Made by a program: the position numbers and the translations under genes | Origin: Belnapia rosea | GTDB taxonomy: Bacteria; Pseudomonadota; Alphaproteobacteria; Acetobacterales; Acetobacteraceae | Direction: 5' to 3' | NCBI RefSeq assembly: GCF_900101615.1 | Contig: NZ_FMZX01000009.1 | Span: forward strand, 1 to 64,000 | DNA: 64,000 nucleotides | The notes under the pieces: generated by a model | What the model saw: the letters and a program-made list of their open reading frames with translations, nothing else | What the model was told of the DNA's origin: nothing | Databases searched by the model: none | Part shown: positions 43,675 to 53,679 of the stretch, one piece after another | How positions within the stretch are numbered: position 1 is the stretch's first letter | Layout: each line of letters starts with the position of its first letter

Positions 43675-45240
43675 GTGGTAGCGGCAGCGTCGATGTCCCT
43701 GGCTCAATCTGCTGCGGCACCCGGATTTGGCCTGCGGGCCGAAGCGCAGTTCTCTCATAATCCCTGGCTCCTGCCCTGGCTGGCCCGGGGCGGGCTGATA
43801 CCCTGGGTCGTCGGCAACGTCCTCGTGGCGCTGCTGTATGCCGGGCTGGGAGTCCTGGTCGGCAGGTTCTTCGGTGCCTATGGGCTCTTCCCGGCCCCGA
43901 TCTGGCTACCCGCCGGCATCGCCTGCGTTGCCGCCATGGTGGGTGGCGCCGGGCTGCTGCCAGGCATCTTCATCGGCTCCTGCCTGGTCAACGGGCTGTT
44001 CTTCGGGAGTTCGCCGGGGCTGACGCTGGCAATTTCCCTGGGCAATACGCTCGGCCCCTGGGCCGGGATGATGGTCACCCAGGCGATGCGGCCACTGACC
44101 GGGCTTTTTACCCGCTTCATCGGGGTGTTAGGCTTCATCCTCGGTGGTGTGCTGCTGCACGCGGCCTGCACCGCGGCCATAGGCACGCTGGCGCTTTCCC
44201 TTGCCTCGCCCATGTCCTTGGCCGAGGCCTATGCGGTCTTTTCAGCCTGGTGGCTTTGCGACAGCGGCGGGACCTTCTTCTTCGCCCCGGCGCTGCTGCT
44301 CTGGCTCGGGGCGGAGCGCAGCTCAGCGCCGGCGGACCGCCCGCCCGGGCCGATCGACACGCTGGTGCTCCTCGGCACGGTCGCGGCGGTGGCAGCCCTC
44401 TTTGCCATCCCGGGCACCGGCCGGCTGGTGCGACCGGATGCCGTCTTCCTGCTGACCGTGCCGCTCTCCTGGATCACCCTGCGGATCTCGCTGCGCGCCG
44501 CCTATACGCTGCTGACCTTGATCTGCCTCGCTGCCACTGTCGGCACGGTGCTGGGCGAAGGGCCGTTCCAGGGCCCTGCGGTCGCCAACCCGCTGCAATC
44601 GGTCGGGCTGATGACCGTTCTGTTCGCCATGGATGCGCTGACCCTGATCGCCCTCACCAGCGAGGGGCGCGAGGCGAGGGCGCGGCTGGCCGAGACGCGT
44701 GGCACCCTGGCCCGCAGCATGGCCCGGACCGAAAACCTGGCGCGGGAGGCGCTGACGGATCCACTGACCGGTGCCGGCAATCGCCGGCATTTCAACCATG
44801 CCGGGGGCGCCGTCCTCTACAAGGCACGGCAATCCGGCCAGCCCTGCTCGCTGATCTTCTTCGACATCGACCACTTCAAGGCGCTGAACGATGCGGCCGG
44901 CCATGAGGCAGGGGATGCCGCGCTGCGTGCCGTCGCCAAGACCACCACCGGCATACTGCGGGAACAGACGCTGCTCTTCCGCATGGGGGGCGAGGAATTC
45001 GCGGTGCTGCTGCCCTGCGTCGCCCTGGCCGAGGCGGCCGCCGTGGCCGAGCGGCTCCGCCTCGCCATCCGCACCATCCGGGTCGGCGAAGACCACCGGC
45101 TGAGCGCCAGCTTCGGCGTCACCGAATGCGGCCCCTCCGACCGCTGCCTCGACCATTTGTTGCGGCGGGCCGATGCCGCTGTCTACGCCGCGAAGGAGAG
45201 CGGGCGGGACCGGGTGGAGCTGGCGCCGCCCGAAGCCTGA
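43675..45240 (+). CDS. MASE1-domain diguanylate cyclase
   Basis: About 521 aa from GTG 43675, or 515 from ATG 43693. The N-terminal 320 residues form eight to ten helices of a MASE1-type membrane sensor (PIWLPAGIACVAAMVGG). A short coiled linker precedes the GGDEF domain: DPLTGAGNRRHF, FFDIDHFKALNDAAGH, and the active site RMGGEEFAVLL (about 435-445). GGEEF is a competent variant, so it should make c-di-GMP. No inhibitory RxxD is obvious five residues before the site. The signal sensed is unknown. Confidence 0.92.
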   Translation: MVAAASMSLAQSAAAPGFGLRAEAQFSHNPWLLPWLARGGLIPWVVGNVLVALLYAGLGVLVGRFFGAYGLFPAPIWLPAGIACVAAMVGGAGLLPGIFIGSCLVNGLFFGSSPGLTLAISLGNTLGPWAGMMVTQAMRPLTGLFTRFIGVLGFILGGVLLHAACTAAIGTLALSLASPMSLAEAYAVFSAWWLCDSGGTFFFAPALLLWLGAERSSAPADRPPGPIDTLVLLGTVAAVAALFAIPGTGRLVRPDAVFLLTVPLSWITLRISLRAAYTLLTLICLAATVGTVLGEGPFQGPAVANPLQSVGLMTVLFAMDALTLIALTSEGREARARLAETRGTLARSMARTENLAREALTDPLTGAGNRRHFNHAGGAVLYKARQSGQPCSLIFFDIDHFKALNDAAGHEAGDAALRAVAKTTTGILREQTLLFRMGGEEFAVLLPCVALAEAAAVAERLRLAIRTIRVGEDHRLSASFGVTECGPSDRCLDHLLRRADAAVYAAKESGRDRVELAPPEA

Positions 45241-45242
45241 CC

Positions 45243-45283
45243 GCCACCATCCTAGGCCGCCGGACGGCCGGGACAATGGTGGC
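45243..45283. terminator. Hairpin between convergent genes
   Basis: GCCACCAT (45243-45250) pairs with ATGGTGGC (45276-45283), and an inner GGCCG/CGGCC stem strengthens it. It lies between the diguanylate cyclase stop and the binding-protein stop, so it may end both transcripts. Confidence 0.55.
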
Positions 45284-45293
45284 AGGGCGGGTG

Positions 45294-46880
45294 TCAGGCT
45301 CGCTTCTCGATGTTCCAGAACAACTGCACGGGCGAGAGCACCATGCCGGTCAGGTTGCGACGGAAGGCCATCGGTTGCTGCACCAGCCCGGCCGGCACAT
45401 AGGGCACCACCTCGAAGGCGCGCCGCTCGATCGCGGCGGCGAGTTCCTTCTGGCGTAGGCCATCGGCGGTGGCGATCCACTGGTCGCGCAGCCCTTCCAG
45501 CGCCGCGTCCTCCGGCCAGCCGAACCAGGCCGACTGGCCATTGGCCCGCAGCAGCGGGTGCAACGCCGGGTTGAGCACATCCGCTCCCGACCACAGCGTG
45601 TGGAAGACCGACCAGCCGCCCTGGTCCGGCGCGCCGCGGTTGCTGCGGCGGCCAATGAAGCTGGCCCAGTCGGTCGAGACCAGCTCGGCGTTCATGCCGA
45701 GCTTCTTCAGAAGCTCCTGCGTCACCAGGGACTGGTTGTAGGCAATGGGCTGGTCGGCCGGCGCCAGCAGCACCACCCGCTCGCCGGCATAGCCGGCCTC
45801 CTTCAGCATCGCCCGCGCTTGGCCGAGATTGTTGCCGAGCGCCGCCTCGCCCCCTGCCCCGGTCGACATGGGCGAGCCGGGGGTGAAGAAGGTCTTGCAT
45901 TCCCGGTAGTAGTCCGGGCTGCCGACCACGGCCTGCATGAAGTCCACCTGGTTCACCGCCATCATCACCGCGCGGCGGATACCGGGATTGTTGAAGGGCG
46001 GCTGCATCTGGTTGAACCGCATCAGCAGGATCAGGCCGAGCGGGACGTTCTCGATGGCGATGGCGCGGTCCCGCCGCAGCACCGGCAGCAGGTCCACCGG
46101 CGGCTGCTCGTACCAATCGACCTCGCCCTGCAGCAGCGCCCCGACGGCGGCGGATGGCTCGGTCAGCGCCAGCCATTCGATGCGGTCGATCTTCGCCACC
46201 TTGCCGCCGGCTGCCCAGCTCGGTGCCTCCTCGCGCGGCTTGTAGCGGGCGAAGCGCTCATAGATGGCGTTCTGGCCCGGCACCCACTGAGCGGTCTGGA
46301 ATCGCCAGGGGCCGGAGCCGACCGCCTCGGTGATGGGGCGGGAGGGGTCGGTCGCCGCCACCCGCTCCGGCATGATGAACGGGACGTTGGAGGAGAGCTT
46401 GCCGAGTGCATCCGGCAGCAGCGGGAAGGGGCGCTTCAGCCGGATGGCGAAGCTCCGCTCGTCCACCACCTCATAGCGATCGACGAAGGTGGCGAAGGTC
46501 TGGCCGAAGGCATCGCGGGCGGACCAGCGCCTGATCGAGGCGATGCAATCCGCGGCCCGGACCGGCTGATCGTCATGGAAAAACAGGCCGGCGCGAAGCT
46601 GGAAGGTCCATTTCAGCCCGTCCGGCGCGGTATCCCAGGCTTCCACCATCTGCGGGCGGATGCGGAATTGCTCATCGATCGCGAAGAGCGTGTCGTAGAT
46701 CAGATAGCCATGGTTGCGGATGACGTAGCTGGTGGCGACGATCGGGTCGAGCGAGGGCAGCGGCGTCGAGGGGATGAAGCGCAGCACGCTGCCACGGCCT
46801 TGCGCCCGGACCGGGCGATGCAGCGCGGCAGCGGCAAGGCCAGCCCCTCCCGCGAGAAGGCGACGACGTTCCAATTCCAT
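45294..46880 (-). CDS. ABC transporter substrate-binding protein, family 5 (peptide/nickel type)
   Basis: 528 aa. A Tat-like leader (MELERRRLLAGGAGLAAAAL) is cleaved near VRAQ. FIPSTPLPSLDPIVATSY, YDTLFAIDEQFRIRPQMVE and FHDDQPVRAADC are the family-5 opening. It binds oligopeptides, opines or metal chelates in the periplasm. No permease or ATPase genes adjoin it, so it must serve a distant transporter. Confidence 0.92.
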   Translation of the reverse strand: MELERRRLLAGGAGLAAAALHRPVRAQGRGSVLRFIPSTPLPSLDPIVATSYVIRNHGYLIYDTLFAIDEQFRIRPQMVEAWDTAPDGLKWTFQLRAGLFFHDDQPVRAADCIASIRRWSARDAFGQTFATFVDRYEVVDERSFAIRLKRPFPLLPDALGKLSSNVPFIMPERVAATDPSRPITEAVGSGPWRFQTAQWVPGQNAIYERFARYKPREEAPSWAAGGKVAKIDRIEWLALTEPSAAVGALLQGEVDWYEQPPVDLLPVLRRDRAIAIENVPLGLILLMRFNQMQPPFNNPGIRRAVMMAVNQVDFMQAVVGSPDYYRECKTFFTPGSPMSTGAGGEAALGNNLGQARAMLKEAGYAGERVVLLAPADQPIAYNQSLVTQELLKKLGMNAELVSTDWASFIGRRSNRGAPDQGGWSVFHTLWSGADVLNPALHPLLRANGQSAWFGWPEDAALEGLRDQWIATADGLRQKELAAAIERRAFEVVPYVPAGLVQQPMAFRRNLTGMVLSPVQLFWNIEKRA

Positions 46881-46995
46881 CAGGCGAGCTCCGACAGGCT
46901 GGCCGTTGGCGTGTCGTCCCCGCGACGAGGCTTAGGCGGCGTCCATTTCGGCGTCAAGCCGAGGCCTGGGACGCCGCCATCCAGGAGGCAGGCAA

Positions 46996-49900
46996 CTACC
47001 GAGGAGGTGGGCCACGGCCGTCCCAGGGCGGCTCTGCCGGCGCGCCGCCCTGATGCGCTGCCTCGTCCCGCCCGTTTTCGAACAGGCCGAACAGCCCGCG
47101 CAGGAAGCCCGGCGTCAGCGCTGCCAGCGGGTTGACCACCACCTGCGGGTCAGCAAGCGGTCCCTGGATGCGGTAGGTGGCGGCGAAGACCCCGCCCCCA
47201 GCCTCCGGGCTGAACAGGCGCCCGACGAGCGGCAGGTTGCCGAGCAATGTGTTGAAGACATAGGCGGGCACAATGGTGCCCTCGATCTCGGCCACGGCAC
47301 GCTGACGCAGGATCCGTCCCTTCGCCGTGATGCCGAGCGAGGCCGAGAAGGCGCGCGCATCCGCCAGCACCAGTGCCTCGGACGTCAGGGAGAAGGGAGC
47401 GACGAGCCTGCTGAAGACGAGCCCGCCGCCGCCACGTGCTGCATCGACCAGGCCGTACAGCGTCATCGCCTGCAGTAATTTAGCCGCAGCCGGGGCATCA
47501 CGAAGGACGAAGCCGGTGAGTTCCGCCGTGCCGGTGAGCGGGGCACCCGGCCGCGTCTCGTTGTAGAGCCCGGTGACGCTCAGCCTGCCGCCCTGAATGG
47601 CGGTCACCAAGTCAAGTGCCTGCAGCAGCCCACCGCCATCCTCGGCGGCAAGGCGCAGCAGGCGCTGCTCGCCACGAGGCGTGAGGGTGAATTCGAAGGG
47701 TCCCGGTTGAGCGGCGACGCGGTTCGCGCCGAGGCCGGGCGAGGCGGTGCGGCCAGTGGCACGGGCCTCGCGCAATACGCCACGGGCATCGGTCCGGGCG
47801 CGAGCCTGGAGGCCGAGCAGGTTGCGGTTATCACCCATCGTCACCCGGTCGAAGCGGATATCGAGGAGCAAGGGTGGGCCGGTGTCCTCGGCTGGGCTAG
47901 CGGGGCGGGCCCCGCCTTCTGCATGGCCTTGCGGGCCGAGAACCGGCCGCAGGTCGAGCAGCGGGCCGCGCAGAGCGATGGCCCAGGGCGCCCCGCCGCG
48001 CTCTGGCGGTCGCACATCGCCCGTAAAGCGGGAGCCACCGAACAGGCTCTCGGTGAGGTCCACCCGTTGCAGCCGGGATTGCGGGCCGAAGCGGGCATTG
48101 CCGCGCAGCGAGAGCTCCAGCGCCTCGACCTGGAACCGGTCGACCGCCGCCAGCGCATCGCCCTGGAGGCGCAGCACGGCATCGGCCGTGCCGGGGGTGC
48201 CAGACGGCTTGGCCCAGCCCACCGCATCAACCCCGAGCCGCGCCTCGATAAGGTCGCCGCGCACCGTCGCCTGGCCCTGGCCGTTGCGGCGGCGCTCCAC
48301 GCGGACGTCGAGCGCGACCGGCCCGCTCAGCACCGGCATGGCGTCGAAGCCGAGCACGGCGATTTGCCGGGCATCGAGCCGGCCGGACAGGGTCGCGCGC
48401 TCCACTATCTGGGTCTGTGGGCCGCGACGGAAGTCCAGATCGACCGCGACCTTCACCGGCGCGCCGAGCAGCAGGCCCTGGCCGCTGGCGCGCAGCGTGT
48501 CCGTATCGACGGCAAGCTCGATTGCCGCGCGGTCGAGTTCCTGGTCGAGCAGGATCCCGGGCAGCCGCGCCTCGGCAATGCGGGCGGCCGCCTTGATCCT
48601 CAGCGCCTCCACCGGCAAATCCTCGAGCAGCGGGAAGGCGATCTCCAGCCGCGCCTCGGCCTTTCCCTCGGCGACCTGGAGCTTGAGCGGCTGGCGCTCG
48701 AACAGCTTCAGCCGCGGATGCTTGAGGAGGGTGACGGCATCGGCAAGCGGTCCGGCGATCTGAAGCGCGATTTCCGCATTGCCCGGTTCTGCCTCGAGAT
48801 TGAGGAAGCGAACCACCCCCTCGCGCAGGTCCATCCCGCCACGGCCGCCCTCGGCGATGCCCTGGCGGCCGCTTCGGGCCCGGAGCGTGATTTCCGACAG
48901 GGAGAATTCCGCCGTGCCGGCAACGCCGGTGGCGGGTGGCACGGGGCGAAGCCAATGGACGGTGGCATCGCTCGCCTCCGCCGTGCCGGAAAGCGCGGTC
49001 ACCCGCACCGCATCCGGCTCACCGGCCGGGGCTTCCGCTTCGATGCGCCAGCGCCCGTTACGGATCTCGCCGGCGGTGATGTTCTGGGTGATCCAGTCCC
49101 GCTCGCCGCCCTTCGGACTGCCGAGCCCACGTGGCCAATAGCCAGGCAGGTCGGCAAAGGCGATGCGGTCGAGCGTCAGGTCGAGACGGCTCCGCCACAT
49201 CCCGGACCGGCGCTCCGCCTCGCCACCGGCTCGCAGCACGGGGGCGGGGCCGCCGCGTGGCAGGCGGGGCAGGCGCAGTATGGCGCTGTCGAGGCGAAGA
49301 TGGTCGGGCGTGCCAGACAGGGCGATATCCGCCCCCTCGGCGGCGATGCGGCGACCACGGCCGAGATCGACCACGGCATTGGCGATGCCAAGGCGGAGTT
49401 GCGCATCGTCCAGCTCCAGCGCGCCAGTGGCCTCGGGGACCCTGAAGTTGGCGCGCAGCCTGGCTTCGCGCAGCAGTCCGGCAGGCAAGGCAGAGAGTGC
49501 CGCGGCTCGGGCCTCGGGGGAGATGCCGGCCGGCCAGTAGCGCGGCAGATCCGCCGCCTCGATCGGCTCGGCTGCCAGCTCGACGGCGGCGTTCCAGGTT
49601 CCGTCGCGATGGACGAGGTCGCCCTGGGCCGTGAGTGCCGGGCCGGGCTGCCCCGGCAGGACCAGGCGCGCCATCTCCAGCCGCAAGGCGCGGGAGGAGC
49701 CGCTGGTGGCGATGGTCAGCCCTGCGAAGGGCAGACGCCGCGGCGCGCCATCCGGCCCCGGTCCAAGATCGAAGGCGCCGGCCCCGGTACCGAGAAACGC
49801 GCGCAGCCGCTCCGGCCGACCCTCGGCATCGAATTCGGCACGGGCGGTGAGGCTGACCAATGCATCCACCCGGCCGAGCGGAGCGAGCGGCGGCCAGATC

Positions 49901-50697
49901 GCGGCCAGTTCGGCGGGGCGGAGGGCCGGCAGGCTGATCCCGGCCGTCAGGCGCATGGGCTGCCCCTCGGCCCGCCCGTCAAGCCTGACCTGAACCGAGG
50001 CATCACCGGCCTCCAGCCGGGCGGAGCCCTCTCCTGTCAACCCGCCCGTGGCGGCACGGCGCAGGTCGATCTGCGGGTCGGCCAGCGTCCAGCGCCTGGA
50101 ATGGGCCGGATCCAGCAGGGTGAAGCTGCCGCCCTGCACCCGAAGGCGCCGGAGCGAGGTGGCGGCGCTGCGGTCCGAGGCCGGGCGCATGAGGTCGCGC
50201 AATGGCGCCAGCGGGCCACCACCCGCCTCCGCCGCTTCCCCGGGCGTGGCGATGGCGATGCTGCCATCCGGCCCCAGCACCGCCTCCAGCCGCGGATTCA
50301 GCAGGGTGATGGAGGCGGGCGCCACGACGCCGCGCAACAGGGCGCGGACGGACAGCGTCGCAGCAGCATTCGGCAATTCAACCCGCGGCGCGCCGTCGAG
50401 CCCATGCAGGCGCACATCGCTGAGGCGGATGTCGAGCGGGGCCGCATGCCCGCCGCGGAAGCCTTCCCAGGCGATGGCGGCCCGGCCGATCTCAAGGCGA
50501 AGCGCATCCCCGCGGTCGTTCACGCTGGCCTCGATCTGGCGGGCGAGGAAGGGGATCTCGAGCGGCCCCTCCGCCAGTCGCCAGGCCAGTCCACCGAGCA
50601 GGAGCGCCAGCACCAGCCCCCCGCCCAGCACGAGGTTGCAGGCAGGACCCAGCCAGCGGAGGCGACGACGCGGCTCTTGACCTGCGATGCCGGTCAC
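46996..50697 (-). CDS. AsmA-like/YhdP-type giant inner-membrane protein (DUF3971)
   Basis: 1233 aa. An N-terminal membrane helix (LVLGGGLVLALLLGGLAW, about 22-39) is followed by a long periplasmic beta-rich body typical of AsmA/YhdP repeats. The C-terminal part (GLLQALDLVTAIQGGRLSVT, AKLLQAMTLYGLVDAARGGG, and VFNTLLGNLPLVGRLFSPEAGGG) is diagnostic of the AsmA_2/DUF3971 end. Such proteins transport phospholipid between inner and outer membranes (bridge model). Start is GTG 50695-50697 after a strong GGAGGGAAGG. It is divergent from glnE with about 11 bases between starts. Confidence 0.9.
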   Translation of the reverse strand: MTGIAGQEPRRRLRWLGPACNLVLGGGLVLALLLGGLAWRLAEGPLEIPFLARQIEASVNDRGDALRLEIGRAAIAWEGFRGGHAAPLDIRLSDVRLHGLDGAPRVELPNAAATLSVRALLRGVVAPASITLLNPRLEAVLGPDGSIAIATPGEAAEAGGGPLAPLRDLMRPASDRSAATSLRRLRVQGGSFTLLDPAHSRRWTLADPQIDLRRAATGGLTGEGSARLEAGDASVQVRLDGRAEGQPMRLTAGISLPALRPAELAAIWPPLAPLGRVDALVSLTARAEFDAEGRPERLRAFLGTGAGAFDLGPGPDGAPRRLPFAGLTIATSGSSRALRLEMARLVLPGQPGPALTAQGDLVHRDGTWNAAVELAAEPIEAADLPRYWPAGISPEARAAALSALPAGLLREARLRANFRVPEATGALELDDAQLRLGIANAVVDLGRGRRIAAEGADIALSGTPDHLRLDSAILRLPRLPRGGPAPVLRAGGEAERRSGMWRSRLDLTLDRIAFADLPGYWPRGLGSPKGGERDWITQNITAGEIRNGRWRIEAEAPAGEPDAVRVTALSGTAEASDATVHWLRPVPPATGVAGTAEFSLSEITLRARSGRQGIAEGGRGGMDLREGVVRFLNLEAEPGNAEIALQIAGPLADAVTLLKHPRLKLFERQPLKLQVAEGKAEARLEIAFPLLEDLPVEALRIKAAARIAEARLPGILLDQELDRAAIELAVDTDTLRASGQGLLLGAPVKVAVDLDFRRGPQTQIVERATLSGRLDARQIAVLGFDAMPVLSGPVALDVRVERRRNGQGQATVRGDLIEARLGVDAVGWAKPSGTPGTADAVLRLQGDALAAVDRFQVEALELSLRGNARFGPQSRLQRVDLTESLFGGSRFTGDVRPPERGGAPWAIALRGPLLDLRPVLGPQGHAEGGARPASPAEDTGPPLLLDIRFDRVTMGDNRNLLGLQARARTDARGVLREARATGRTASPGLGANRVAAQPGPFEFTLTPRGEQRLLRLAAEDGGGLLQALDLVTAIQGGRLSVTGLYNETRPGAPLTGTAELTGFVLRDAPAAAKLLQAMTLYGLVDAARGGGGLVFSRLVAPFSLTSEALVLADARAFSASLGITAKGRILRQRAVAEIEGTIVPAYVFNTLLGNLPLVGRLFSPEAGGGVFAATYRIQGPLADPQVVVNPLAALTPGFLRGLFGLFENGRDEAAHQGGAPAEPPWDGRGPPPR

Positions 50698-50708
50698 GCC
50701 TTCCCTCC

Positions 50709-53663
50709 ATGATCATGTCCCAGACCGCACCGAGGATCGCCTCGGACCACCTGCCGCGCCCCTTCGACCCCGAGGCTGCCGAACGCCTGGTCGAACGCTT
50801 CAGCGAACGGGATGCCGCCGCCCGGGCCTTCGCCGCCAGCGCCGAGGGCGTTGCACTGCTGGGTGCGCTGGGCGGGCACAGCTCCTATCTGGCCGATCTC
50901 GCGGTGCGTGAGGCACCCGCGCTGATGCGCCTGGCCGAACGCGGGCCGGATGAGGCTTTCGCCCTGTCGCTCGACCCGCTGAGCCGGGCCGATCCCGGCG
51001 CCGCGCGCGAGGCGGTCGGCGTGTTGCTGCGTCAGGCCAAGCGGCAGGCGGCACTGATCGCCGCCGCGGCCGACATCGCCGGGCTCTGGACCCTCGACCA
51101 GGTAACGGGTGCTCTGTCGGCGGTTGCCGAGCAGACGATCGACTTCGCCTGCAACCATCTGCTGCTGGCCGCGGCGGCGCGAGGGGAGCTCCGAATCGCC
51201 GCCAAGAGTCCGGCGGTGGGCAGCGGCCTGATCCTGCTCGGCATGGGCAAGCTGGGCGGGCGGGAGCTGAACTACTCCTCTGATGTCGACCTCATGGTGC
51301 TCTACGATCCGGAAGCAGCAGCCTATCACAGCGACCGGGCCGGCGCCTCCTATGTCCGGCTGGCGCGCGACCTCGTGCGGCTGCTCGAGGAGCGGACGGC
51401 CGAGGGATATGTGTTCCGCACCGACCTGCGACTGCGGCCGGACCCGGCGGCGACGCCGCTGGCCGTCTCGCTTGGCGCCGCCATCACCTACTACGAAAGC
51501 ATGGGGCAGAATTGGGAGCGGGCGGCGATGATCAAGGCCCGCCCGGTTGCCGGGGACCGGGCGCTCGGCGAGCATTTCCTGCGCGAGATCCGGCCCTTCG
51601 TCTGGCGCCGGCATCTCGATTTCGCAGCCGTCGCCGATATCCATTCGATCAAGCGGCAGATTCATGCCCACAAGGCTGCCAAGGGTGCCGGGGCGACCAT
51701 CGCTCTGGCTGGGCATGACGTGAAGCTCGGGCGGGGCGGCATCCGCGAGATCGAATTCACCGCTCAGGTGCTGCAGCTGATCTGGGGCGGGCGCGACCCG
51801 GGCCTGCGCGATCCGACGACGCTCGGCGCGCTGGCGGCGCTGGCCGGCGCCGGGCGGATCGACCGGCGGGCGGCGGCGGATCTCGCCGATGCCTATGTCT
51901 TCCTGAGGAATTTGGAGCACCGCCTGCAGATGGTGGCGGACCGGCAGACGCACAGGCTGCCGGAAGACGAGCCCGGCCTCGCCCGCATCGCCTCCTTCAT
52001 GGGCTTCGCCTCGCTGCCGGAATTCTCGGCTGCCTTCTTCGGCCATCTGGAGCGGGTGGAGCGGCATTACGGCAATTTCTTCGAGACCGCCCCGGCCCTC
52101 TCCCTGCCGGGTGGTGAGGTGCAAGGCGACCTTGTCTTCACCGGCGTGGAGGACGACCCCGGCACGGCGGCGACGCTGAAGCGGATGGGCTTCGCCGATC
52201 CGGCCTCGATCGCCGCCCTGATCCGCGCATGGCATCATGGCAGGCCACGGGCGACGCGCAGTGCCCGGGCCCGGGAGCTGCTGACCGAGTTGATGCCGGC
52301 GCTGCTCACCGCCTTTGCCCGGCAGTCCAACCCCGACCAGGCGCTGGTTCGGTTTGACCGCGTGCTTTCGCGCCTGCCGGCGGGCGTGCAGGTGCTGAGT
52401 TTGTTCCGCCGCAACCCGGCGCTGCTGGAGCGGGTGGCCAGCTTGCTGGGCGCGGCGCCACAGCTTGCGGATCATCTGGCTCATAACGCAGCGGCGCTCG
52501 ATGGGCTGCTGGCCGGCAGCCTCTCTCCCGCCGGCGCAGACCCCTCGGCCGTGCTGCCCGCCCTGGTGAAGGATGCGCGGCATCTGGAGGAGGCGCTGGA
52601 GGCGGCGCGTCGGCTGGCGACCGAGCGGAAATTCGAGATCGATGCAGCAGCCCTGGAAGGTCAGCTCGACGCCGATACCGCTGGCGAATTGCGGGCGGAC
52701 CTGGCGGATTCGGCGATCTCGGCGCTGCTGCCCCGCGTCGCCGCCGACTTCGCCGAGCGCTACGGGCGTGTCCCTGGTGGGGCGCTGGCCGTTGTCGCCT
52801 TCGGCAAGCTGGGCGGGCGGGAGATGTTGCCGGGCTCCGACCTCGACCTGGTGCTGCTCTACGACCATGACGAGGACGCCAGCGAGAGCATCGGCGGGCG
52901 GAAGGCGCTGGCGCCCTCGGAGTATTTCATCCGCCTCGCGCCGCAGGTCGTGGGGGCGATCACCGCGCCCGGGGCCGAGGGGCGGCTCTGGGAGGTCGAC
53001 ATGCGGCTGCGGCCTTCCGGCAATAAGGGGCCGGTGGCGATTCGGCTGGCGGCGCTCGAACAGTATCACCAGGACAATGCCTGGACCTGGGAGCGCATGG
53101 CGCTGACCCGGGCGCGCCCGGTTGCCGGGCCGCCGGCGCTCAAGCGGCGCATCAACGAGGTGCTGCGCACCGCCATCCTGAAGCCGGGCGCGGCTGAAGT
53201 GGCGCTGGCGGATGCCACGGCCATGCGGATAAGGATGCTGAAGGAGCTGCCGCCGGAAGGCCCCTGGGACGTGAAAGCCATGCCGGGCGGGCTGATCGAG
53301 GTGGAATTCATCGCCCAGGCCCTGCAGCTCGCCCATGCGCCACGGGAGCCGCGCATCCTGGCGACCACGACGCGGACGGCGCTCGCCCGGCTCGGCCAAT
53401 ACGGCGTCCTGCCGCCGGACGAGGCTTCGGCGCTGATCGCCGCCGACCGGCTCTGGCGCACGGTGATCGGTCTGGTGCGGTTGACCATCGGCAAGTCGCG
53501 CGACGCGGCGCTGCCGGCTCCGGCAGAGGCGGCCCTGCTCCGCGCCGTGGCGCCGCTGCTGGACCCGCCGCCGGTTGACCTGCCGGCCCTCCGCGCTCAG
53601 ATGCAGGCCGTAGCCGCAACGGTCCGCACGATATTCGAGCGGCGTGTCGGGGTACTGGGTTGA
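50709..53663 (+). CDS. glnE: Bifunctional glutamine synthetase adenylyltransferase/deadenylase
   Basis: 984 aa with the two nucleotidyltransferase domains. The deadenylase motif GMGKLGGRELNYSSDVDLMV is near residue 178, and the adenylyltransferase motif FGKLGGREMLPGSDLDLVLL near 697, each followed by helical GlnE and GlnD/PII-responsive parts. It modifies glutamine synthetase according to PII status. ATG 50709 and ATG 50715 both fit. The plus-strand leader has no purine-rich ribosome site because the opposite strand's site occupies the same bases. Confidence 0.96.
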   Translation: MIMSQTAPRIASDHLPRPFDPEAAERLVERFSERDAAARAFAASAEGVALLGALGGHSSYLADLAVREAPALMRLAERGPDEAFALSLDPLSRADPGAAREAVGVLLRQAKRQAALIAAAADIAGLWTLDQVTGALSAVAEQTIDFACNHLLLAAAARGELRIAAKSPAVGSGLILLGMGKLGGRELNYSSDVDLMVLYDPEAAAYHSDRAGASYVRLARDLVRLLEERTAEGYVFRTDLRLRPDPAATPLAVSLGAAITYYESMGQNWERAAMIKARPVAGDRALGEHFLREIRPFVWRRHLDFAAVADIHSIKRQIHAHKAAKGAGATIALAGHDVKLGRGGIREIEFTAQVLQLIWGGRDPGLRDPTTLGALAALAGAGRIDRRAAADLADAYVFLRNLEHRLQMVADRQTHRLPEDEPGLARIASFMGFASLPEFSAAFFGHLERVERHYGNFFETAPALSLPGGEVQGDLVFTGVEDDPGTAATLKRMGFADPASIAALIRAWHHGRPRATRSARARELLTELMPALLTAFARQSNPDQALVRFDRVLSRLPAGVQVLSLFRRNPALLERVASLLGAAPQLADHLAHNAAALDGLLAGSLSPAGADPSAVLPALVKDARHLEEALEAARRLATERKFEIDAAALEGQLDADTAGELRADLADSAISALLPRVAADFAERYGRVPGGALAVVAFGKLGGREMLPGSDLDLVLLYDHDEDASESIGGRKALAPSEYFIRLAPQVVGAITAPGAEGRLWEVDMRLRPSGNKGPVAIRLAALEQYHQDNAWTWERMALTRARPVAGPPALKRRINEVLRTAILKPGAAEVALADATAMRIRMLKELPPEGPWDVKAMPGGLIEVEFIAQALQLAHAPREPRILATTTRTALARLGQYGVLPPDEASALIAADRLWRTVIGLVRLTIGKSRDAALPAPAEAALLRAVAPLLDPPPVDLPALRAQMQAVAATVRTIFERRVGVLG

Positions 53664-53679
53664 GCCTGGGGGTTTGGAA

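Noticed and set aside
47707-50712. Long plus-strand open frame opposite the AsmA-like gene, and similar ones opposite glnE (50694-53756) and uvrB (61395-63947)
   Set aside because: All are shadows of strongly supported genes and show Arg/Gly/His-rich low-complexity sequence without motifs.
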